Source of the DNA: Acidobacteriota bacterium
GTDB taxonomy: Bacteria > Actinomycetota > Acidimicrobiia > Acidimicrobiales > Ilumatobacteraceae
Direction: 5' to 3'
Length of the DNA: 64,000 nucleotides
Assembly: GCA_018970175.1 (NCBI GenBank)
Contig: JAGWWV010000002.1
Span: 49,852 to 113,851 of the forward strand
Shown here: one piece after another, positions 59,105 to 64,000 of the stretch
Position numbering within the stretch: the first letter of the stretch is position 1
Layout of the letters: every line of letters starts with the position of its first letter
Translations under genes and position numbers: made by a program
The notes under the pieces: generated by a model
Databases searched by the model: none
Told to the model about the DNA's origin: nothing
Seen by the model: only the letters and a program-made list of their open reading frames with translations

Positions 59105-59679
59105 GGAAACACCTCCCGGATTCGAGGATCGACGAGATCGTCGGGGTTGTCGAGGTCGAGGGACCACTGGTCGGAAAGCGCGACGCGCGGCGCAAAGCCG
59201 CACCGCATTGCCTCGTCGACGTGCAGGCGAAAACTTCCGGGTCCGTAATGAAAAGTGAACCCGCACGACGTGGGAAGCGAGAGCAGGTTGGTGCCGTCGT
59301 TGGTCGTGTCGGGCACGATCACGACGTTGTCGGTATCGATGAACGGGGTCACGTCGCAGGCGAGGGGAACGTCGCTGTGCGCCACGACGACGCTGGCGAA
59401 GCCGTTTTCCCGGGCCCACGTGACGCCGTCGGAGACGGCGCCGTTCAGACCAGGAGAGGACTGCATGATGCACGACACCGGTTGTGCGGCGGCCCATTCC
59501 CGCACATCGTTGGAGTCGGTGACGACGAGAACGACCAGATTGCCCGCTGCTGCAACGACTCGCTCGGCGCACTCACGGGAGAGGCGCTCGCGGGAGGCCG
59601 CGTCGAGCACGGGCGACAAGCGACCCTTGCCGCTGTTGAAGGACTTGAGCGGCATCACGAGCGCCGCCGACGAAACCAC
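59071..59679 (-). CDS. cofC: 2-phospho-L-lactate guanylyltransferase, coenzyme F420 synthesis
   Basis: The 202-residue nucleotidyltransferase-like protein starts ALVMPLKSFNSGKGRLSPVL and has VVAHSDVPLACDV, a typical donor-binding Asp motif, and NDGTNLLSLP. CofC makes the guanylated precursor of F420 (or its phosphoenolpyruvate version, FbiD). Other F420 genes are not in the window. The GTG start is preceded by a TAGGCT box at six bases. Confidence 0.88.
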   Translation of the reverse strand: MVSSAALVMPLKSFNSGKGRLSPVLDAASRERLSRECAERVVAAAGNLVVLVVTDSNDVREWAAAQPVSCIMQSSPGLNGAVSDGVTWARENGFASVVVAHSDVPLACDVTPFIDTDNVVIVPDTTNDGTNLLSLPTSCGFTFHYGPGSFRLHVDEAMRCGFAPRVALSDQWSLDLDNPDDLVDPRIREVFPWLPTNRVSPR

Positions 59680-59685
59680 GGCGTC

Positions 59686-59691
59686 AGCCTA
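59686..59691 (-). promoter_or_regulatory. -10 box of cofC
   Basis: TAGGCT on the minus strand, six bases before the GTG at 59679. Confidence 0.45.
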
Positions 59692-59730
59692 GAGAGGCAT
59701 GCGCCGAAAATGGGGCGAGTCGATCGGTAA

Positions 59731-59736
59731 TACGCT
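59731..59736 (+). promoter_or_regulatory. -10 box of gpsA
   Basis: TACGCT, six bases before the ATG at 59743, within the sequence TAATACGCT. Confidence 0.5.
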
Positions 59737-59742
59737 GTCGCC

Positions 59743-60738
59743 ATGCCGATTCGCGTGGGTGTGGTGGGCGCAGGTTCGTGGGGTACCACGGTTGCGTCGA
59801 TGGCGGCCCTCAACACCCCCACGTTGCTGTGGGCGCGCGATGCCGACACGACGCTCACCATCAACTCGACGCATCGCAACCCGTCGTATCTCGGTGACAG
59901 GCCGTTGCCCGACGAACTCCGGGCTTCGAGCGATCTGGAAGAAGTCGTGCGTGATGCCGACGTCGTGGTGATGGCGGTTCCCTCGCACGGCTTTCGTGAG
60001 GTGGTGAACGCCGCGGCGCCGTTGGTGCGCCCCTGGGTGCCGATCGTCAGCCTGACGAAGGGTCTCGAACGCGAAACGGGAAAGCGGATGACCGAAGTCG
60101 TCGCCGACGAACTTCCCGGGCACCCGGCGGCGGTGCTCACCGGCCCGAACCTCGCGAAAGAGATCATGGACGGTCAGCCGGCCGCCTCGGTGGTGGCCAT
60201 CGACGACGATGTCATCGCGCGCGAACTGCAGCGCATTTTTTCCAACCCGCGCCTTCTCGTCTACACCAATCCCGACGTCGTCGGCTGTGAGGTGGGTGGC
60301 GTCGTCAAGAACGTCATCGCCATAGCAGCGGGAATGGCCGCGGGCATGGGCTTCGGTGACAACACCCGTGCGACGATCATCACCCGCGGCTTGGCCGAAA
60401 TGGCGCGCCTCGGAACCGTCCTCGGTGGGCAGCCGGTGACGTTTGCGGGCCTCGCGGGCATGGGTGATCTCATCGCAACGTGTTCGTCGCAGCAGAGTCG
60501 CAACACCCAAGTTGGTCAGGCCCTGGGTCGAGGTGAGAAGATCGACGACGTGCTTGCGGCGATGAAGATGGTTGCCGAAGGAGTGAAGAGCGCTCACACG
60601 GTGCGCACCCTGGCCGAGCACCACGGGGTTGACATGCCGATCTGCGAACAAGTCGCCGAGGTGTGCCACAACGGAGTCGCCGCACGCGACGCACTCGCCA
60701 ACCTCATGGCTCGTGGTGGAAGGTCGGAGCTCGAGTGA
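59743..60738 (+). CDS. gpsA: NAD(P)-dependent glycerol-3-phosphate dehydrogenase
   Basis: The 331-residue enzyme makes glycerol-3-phosphate for phospholipids. Marks are GVVGAGSWGTTVA (dinucleotide fold), SLTKGLERETGKRM, the active-site Lys in GGVVKNVIAIAAGMAAG and AGMGDLIATCSS. The next start lies 28 bases after its stop. No PlsX/PlsY genes are in the window. Confidence 0.95.
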   Translation: MPIRVGVVGAGSWGTTVASMAALNTPTLLWARDADTTLTINSTHRNPSYLGDRPLPDELRASSDLEEVVRDADVVVMAVPSHGFREVVNAAAPLVRPWVPIVSLTKGLERETGKRMTEVVADELPGHPAAVLTGPNLAKEIMDGQPAASVVAIDDDVIARELQRIFSNPRLLVYTNPDVVGCEVGGVVKNVIAIAAGMAAGMGFGDNTRATIITRGLAEMARLGTVLGGQPVTFAGLAGMGDLIATCSSQQSRNTQVGQALGRGEKIDDVLAAMKMVAEGVKSAHTVRTLAEHHGVDMPICEQVAEVCHNGVAARDALANLMARGGRSELE

Positions 60739-60766
60739 GCGACACCGGAACAACTTCGGAGTTGGA

Positions 60767-61936
60767 GTGACCTTCGTTGGTGTCCGTGGTGGGAAGCATC
60801 ACGCCACGGTGGACGACTGCGGCCGAATCGAACTGACCGACGGCTCGCCGATTCTCGATTGGCACGTCGCCGACGAGCAACGCTGGCATTCCGCGGGAAT
60901 CGCGGGTCTGCGGCAAGAGACTCTCGCCGGCACGCCCGTTGTCGAAACGAAGATGCGCGTGCTGGGTGGCGACGTCGTGCAGCGCATCTGGGCGGTGGCC
61001 GACCACGGTGGGCTGGTCGTCGTCGAGTTCGAAAACGACTCGCCCACGTCGGTTGCCGTGGCGCTGACGCGTGGTGACCTTGTCACCTCGCGTCCGGTGC
61101 CCAACCAGCAGATACCCGGCATCGACCTGCCGGCGGGAAGCATTGCGCTGCCTCTCGCGCACCGCAGCACACTGCGGGTCGCGTTGCCCCTCGGCGACAC
61201 GCCGACGGGGGTCGACCTTGGGGCGCTTCCCTCTGCCGTGCAGGTGTCGCGCGGTTGGTTGCAGGTCGTCGAATCCGCATCGAGGCTCGTGTGCGCGGAC
61301 GCGCCGATCGCACAGGCGTTCGACGAGGTCAATGCCGCACGCTGCGAGCTTCTCGTGTGCGGCATCCCGAACCCGTCCGACGACCCGCTCGGTGCGCTGA
61401 TCGGCGGGATCGAACTCGTGCGCCTCGGCGAGAACCCCTACATCTGGATCGACGAGTTGGTGCCGTTGGCCGAGCGTTGTCTTGCGACTGCCGACCAACA
61501 TCCGCGTTTCTTGCTGGCCCACGCGGTGGCCGGCCTGCAGTCGGTGCTCGCCAAGGCTGGTGAGCCACGAGCGGTCCGCGATGTCGCCAAGGCATGGTCC
61601 CGCGTCGCGGGAGAGGGTCGCTCCGGTTGGTCCGCGCGCCCCGCGACGACCGTGATCGCCAACGTCGAACAGTCACTTTTGTCGGTGCGCGCCGACAACA
61701 CGGGTGTTTTCTTGCCGCGCGGTATTCCCGATGATTGGAAGGGCATCAACTTCGAGGCACACGGCTTGTGCGGGCCATCGGGTGCGCGCGTTGGTTTCGC
61801 GCTGCGCTGGCACGGCGAGAACGCGGCCGTGTTGTGGGAATCGTCGTCGCCCGACGTACGTCTCACTTCGGGTGTCGACGCGACATGGTCGAACGCGGGA
61901 ACCGCGGGTGGTGACGCCCTGTGGTTGGTTTCGTAG
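60767..61936 (+). CDS. Hypothetical protein upstream of selD
   Basis: The 389-residue product shows no domain I can name with confidence. The N-terminal third is beta-rich, the middle (residues 200-310) helical, and the end reads GINFEAHGLCGPSGARVGFALRWHG, which recalls the C-terminal strand regions of six-hairpin glycosidases. No signal peptide is seen. A GTG at 60767 is the first start in frame after the gpsA end. Its TAG stop forms the beginning of the selD -10 box. Confidence 0.7.
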   Translation: MTFVGVRGGKHHATVDDCGRIELTDGSPILDWHVADEQRWHSAGIAGLRQETLAGTPVVETKMRVLGGDVVQRIWAVADHGGLVVVEFENDSPTSVAVALTRGDLVTSRPVPNQQIPGIDLPAGSIALPLAHRSTLRVALPLGDTPTGVDLGALPSAVQVSRGWLQVVESASRLVCADAPIAQAFDEVNAARCELLVCGIPNPSDDPLGALIGGIELVRLGENPYIWIDELVPLAERCLATADQHPRFLLAHAVAGLQSVLAKAGEPRAVRDVAKAWSRVAGEGRSGWSARPATTVIANVEQSLLSVRADNTGVFLPRGIPDDWKGINFEAHGLCGPSGARVGFALRWHGENAAVLWESSSPDVRLTSGVDATWSNAGTAGGDALWLVS

Positions 61937-61939
61937 GAT
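61934..61939 (+). promoter_or_regulatory. -10 box of selD, built from the upstream stop codon
   Basis: TAGGAT, seven bases before the ATG at 61947. Its TAG is the stop of the preceding gene. Confidence 0.5.
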
Positions 61940-61946
61940 CCAGCCG

Positions 61947-62951
61947 ATGAGTGCACAACTGCGTTTGACCGAGTGGACTTCGTGCGGTGGCTGCGCCGCC
62001 AAGTGGGGTGCATCACTGCTGTCCGAGTTGGTGGCGGAACTGCCCGGCTCGTTTGACAAATCGCTTCTCGTCGGTCTCGCTCCTTTCGATGATGCGGCCG
62101 TCTACAAGGTGACCGACGATGTGGCTCTCGTCAGCACCACAGACTTCTTTCCTCCGCTCGTCGACGACCCCGACGACTTCGGTGCCATCGCGGCAGCCAA
62201 CGCCTGTAGCGATGTCTTTGCGATGGGTGCTCACGTCGTGATGGCGATCAACGTGGCCGCGTTTCCGGAACACTTTCCGCACGACGCGATCACCGCCATC
62301 TTCGCCGCGGCGAGCAAGGTCGTCGCCGAGGCCGGTGGCTCCATCGCAGGGGGTCACACAATTCGTAACCCCGAGCCGATCTTCGGCCTTGCCGTGCAGG
62401 GTGTGGTGCACCCCGACAAGATCTGGCGCAAGGGTGGTGCGAAGCCGGGTGACGTCGTGATGATGTCGAAGCCCATTGGTACCGCGCTCGCCCTCGCCGG
62501 TGGTTGCTCGACCGACAAGCGCGCGGCAATCAACGGGATGCGTGTGTTGAATCGACGTGCAGCCGACCAACTGCGGGAACTCGGCGACGACGTGCACGCC
62601 GTCACCGACGTGACGGGATACGGACTCGCCGGCCACGGCTGGGAAGTTGCCGAGCGCGGCAACGTGCGCCTCCACATCGAGACCTCGAACATCGTCAGTT
62701 ATCCCGGGGCGGCAAAGGCCGCGGCCGACGGACTGCGCACGGGCGGCGACCCACGCAACCGTGCGTACGTCGAGGGTCGAGCCGTCACTCACGCACCCGA
62801 CGAACGTGCCGCGCTGTGCTTCGACCCGCAGACCTCCGGTGGGTTGCTTGCGGCGGTACCGCCGACGCGCGAGGGCGAGCTCGCCGCGCAGGGTTGGTGG
62901 CGTGCCGGATTCATCGCCGAGGGAACACCCGGGATCGTGCTCGAGGCGTGA
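61947..62951 (+). CDS. selD: Selenophosphate synthetase
   Basis: The 334-residue enzyme makes selenophosphate, the selenium donor for selenocysteine or selenouridine. TEWTSCGGCAAKWG contains catalytic Cys16 and Lys19 (Cys in place of Sec). DDAAVYKVTDDVALVSTTDF and GGHTIRNPEPIFGLAVQGVV are typical substrate-binding loops. The presence of a UGSC selenoprotein about 57 kb away supports use for Sec. selA, selB and tRNA-Sec are not in the window. The stop overlaps the rnhB start (GTGA). Confidence 0.95.
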   Translation: MSAQLRLTEWTSCGGCAAKWGASLLSELVAELPGSFDKSLLVGLAPFDDAAVYKVTDDVALVSTTDFFPPLVDDPDDFGAIAAANACSDVFAMGAHVVMAINVAAFPEHFPHDAITAIFAAASKVVAEAGGSIAGGHTIRNPEPIFGLAVQGVVHPDKIWRKGGAKPGDVVMMSKPIGTALALAGGCSTDKRAAINGMRVLNRRAADQLRELGDDVHAVTDVTGYGLAGHGWEVAERGNVRLHIETSNIVSYPGAAKAAADGLRTGGDPRNRAYVEGRAVTHAPDERAALCFDPQTSGGLLAAVPPTREGELAAQGWWRAGFIAEGTPGIVLEA

Positions 62952-63598
62952 AGCCCGCACCCACACTCGAGATTGAAGACGAGCTACGCACCGACGGTGC
63001 CGCCGTCGTTGCGGGGGTCGACGAAGTCGGCAAGGGTTCGTGGGCCGGACCGCTCGTCGTGTGTGCCGCGGTCGTGCGAACCGACGTGTCGGTCGGTGAA
63101 CTGGTGGCACGCGACTCGAAGGCGTTGTCGGAAAAGAAGCGCGAGGCGATCTTCGACACAGTTGCCGCGCAATGCGCGCACTGGGCACTCGGCATTGTCT
63201 CGTCGAACGAGTGCGACCGGCTCGGCATGAGCAATGCACAGCGCCTCGCGACGAAGCGTGCGGTGACGGGTCTCGGCGTCGTCGTCGACGCCGTCATCGC
63301 CGACGGAAAGTGGGACTTCGTTTCACCGCTCGTGCCGCGCGTCGTCATGCGCGTCAAGGCTGACTCGATCTCGGCATCGGTTGCCGCAGCGTCGGTACTT
63401 GCGAAGGTGTCGCGCGATCGAATGATGCGTGATCTTGCGGTCGAGTACCCGCACTGGAATTTCGCGGGAAACAAGGGGTATCCGTGCCCCAAGCACCGCG
63501 ACGGGCTGCGGGCACACGGCACGGCGCCCGTTCATCGGGTGTCGTGGGCCTTCATGGAAAATCTGGGTCTCGCGAATCAGGGTCTCACTGAACGGTGA
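62948..63598 (+). CDS. rnhB: Ribonuclease HII
   Basis: The 216-residue enzyme cuts RNA in RNA-DNA hybrids. Active-site motifs are GVDEVGKGSWAGPL (Asp25 and Glu26; the usual GRG is GKG), RDSKALSEKKR and VKADSISASVAAASVLAKVS. The GTG start overlaps selD, so the two are translationally coupled. The 3' end overlaps the convergent partial gene by 14 bases. Confidence 0.93.
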   Translation: MKPAPTLEIEDELRTDGAAVVAGVDEVGKGSWAGPLVVCAAVVRTDVSVGELVARDSKALSEKKREAIFDTVAAQCAHWALGIVSSNECDRLGMSNAQRLATKRAVTGLGVVVDAVIADGKWDFVSPLVPRVVMRVKADSISASVAAASVLAKVSRDRMMRDLAVEYPHWNFAGNKGYPCPKHRDGLRAHGTAPVHRVSWAFMENLGLANQGLTER

Positions 63599-64000
63599 GA
63601 TTCACGGTGACGGAGCCGGTCGTGTCGTTCAACCGACCGGTGATGACCACCTTGAAGACGCCCTTCTTGCGCGCAACGCCGACGAGTTTCGCGCCGCGGA
63701 CATCGAAGCGGACTCCGTTCGGTGCACCACGTAGCGACGCGCTGTCGACTCCACTGAGCGCAGGCACGGCAACGTTGCAGGGCTTGAAGACGATGCACTT
63801 CGCCTTCAATGTGCTTGCGTACGGATCGGACGATGCCGGTTTTTCGGCGATGGTCGTCGACCGAACCGTGCCGTTCGACGCGGACGAATTCGGTACCGGG
63901 GCTCCGGCCGTCCGTGGGGTCGTGACGGGAGCGGGGTTTGCCTGCGACACCTGACCCGGGGCCGGTGTGGGCTCACCGCCGGGCGTAGCGGTGGGCGCAG
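63585..64000 (-). CDS. Probable exported protein with a Pro/Thr-rich linker, N-terminus cut
   Basis: The frame is open to the window edge. The visible C-terminal 138 residues comprise a Pro/Thr/Ala-rich stretch (APGQVSQANPAPVTTP) and a beta-rich domain with two Cys in KAKCIVFKPCNVAVPALSG. It ends FKVVITGRLNDTTGSVTVNL. The linker and small beta-domain suggest a secreted or wall protein; no family is recognised. Confidence 0.65.
   Translation of the reverse strand, partial: APTATPGGEPTPAPGQVSQANPAPVTTPRTAGAPVPNSSASNGTVRSTTIAEKPASSDPYASTLKAKCIVFKPCNVAVPALSGVDSASLRGAPNGVRFDVRGAKLVGVARKKGVFKVVITGRLNDTTGSVTVNLTVQ

Overview
The window is GC-rich, gene-dense bacterial chromosome. The gene set points to a high-GC actinobacterium, most likely of the Acidimicrobiia (Ilumatobacter-like); this is inference. 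The evidence is a 28-residue bL37 ribosomal protein, a PafB/PafC pair, a WhiB protein, F420 genes (CofC and an LLM enzyme), many acyl-CoA and P450 catabolic genes, and Lys/Ala-rich histone-H1-like tails. There are no phage genes, transposases, rRNA or CRISPR arrays. About 70 protein genes and one tRNA are supported. Both ends cut a gene.

Layout. 1-4.5 kb: a cut acyl-CoA dehydrogenase, a serine hydrolase, a flippase-like membrane protein, a MaoC-type hydratase and MutY. 4.4-7.3 kb: a three-gene reverse-strand operon (alpha/beta hydrolase, thioredoxin-domain protein, UGSC selenoprotein with an in-frame UGA and a SECIS-like hairpin). 7.4-14.8 kb: a metallo-hydrolase, flavin reductase, oligopeptidase, ferredoxin, a duplicated HNH nuclease, bL37, a VOC protein, an Fe-S nuclease and a lone tRNA-Leu(UAA). 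14.9-18.6 kb: a ferric iron ABC transporter with a DtxR-like box. 18.6-25.6 kb: MFS exporter, LLM oxidoreductase, M20 peptidase, argG, and a Rieske oxygenase with a small partner. 25.6-31.5 kb: glycosyltransferase, L,D-transpeptidase, hydrolase, a 2-oxoacid dehydrogenase E1 pair, DUF305 and a stand-alone lipoyl protein. 31.5-51.3 kb: a catabolic district (acyl-CoA dehydrogenase, ligase, two enoyl-CoA hydratases, two P450s, TetR, DUF35 plus thiolase, split B12-dependent acyl-CoA mutase, SDR) with pgi and bioY inside. 51.3-57.5 kb: PafBC, DnaQ-like exonuclease, WhiB, PhoH, HU and a free H1-like tail protein. 57.5-64 kb: PIG-L deacetylase, CofC, gpsA, an unknown gene, selD and rnhB.

How the genes connect. 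The acyl-CoA genes with a cobalamin mutase suggest oxidation of a branched, odd-chain or isoprenoid/steroid-like substrate that yields propionyl- or isobutyryl-type CoA. SelD makes the selenium donor needed by the UGSC selenoprotein; selA, selB and tRNA-Sec are not in the window. CofC fits use of F420 by the LLM enzyme.

Two window-wide patterns stand out. First, about 25 transcripts show a TANNNT hexamer 6-9 bases before the start codon (or the tRNA 5' end), the layout of leaderless transcription. Second, three gene 3' ends carry short tandem repeats. In two of them the unit contains the last codons, the stop codon and a hairpin of the gene itself.
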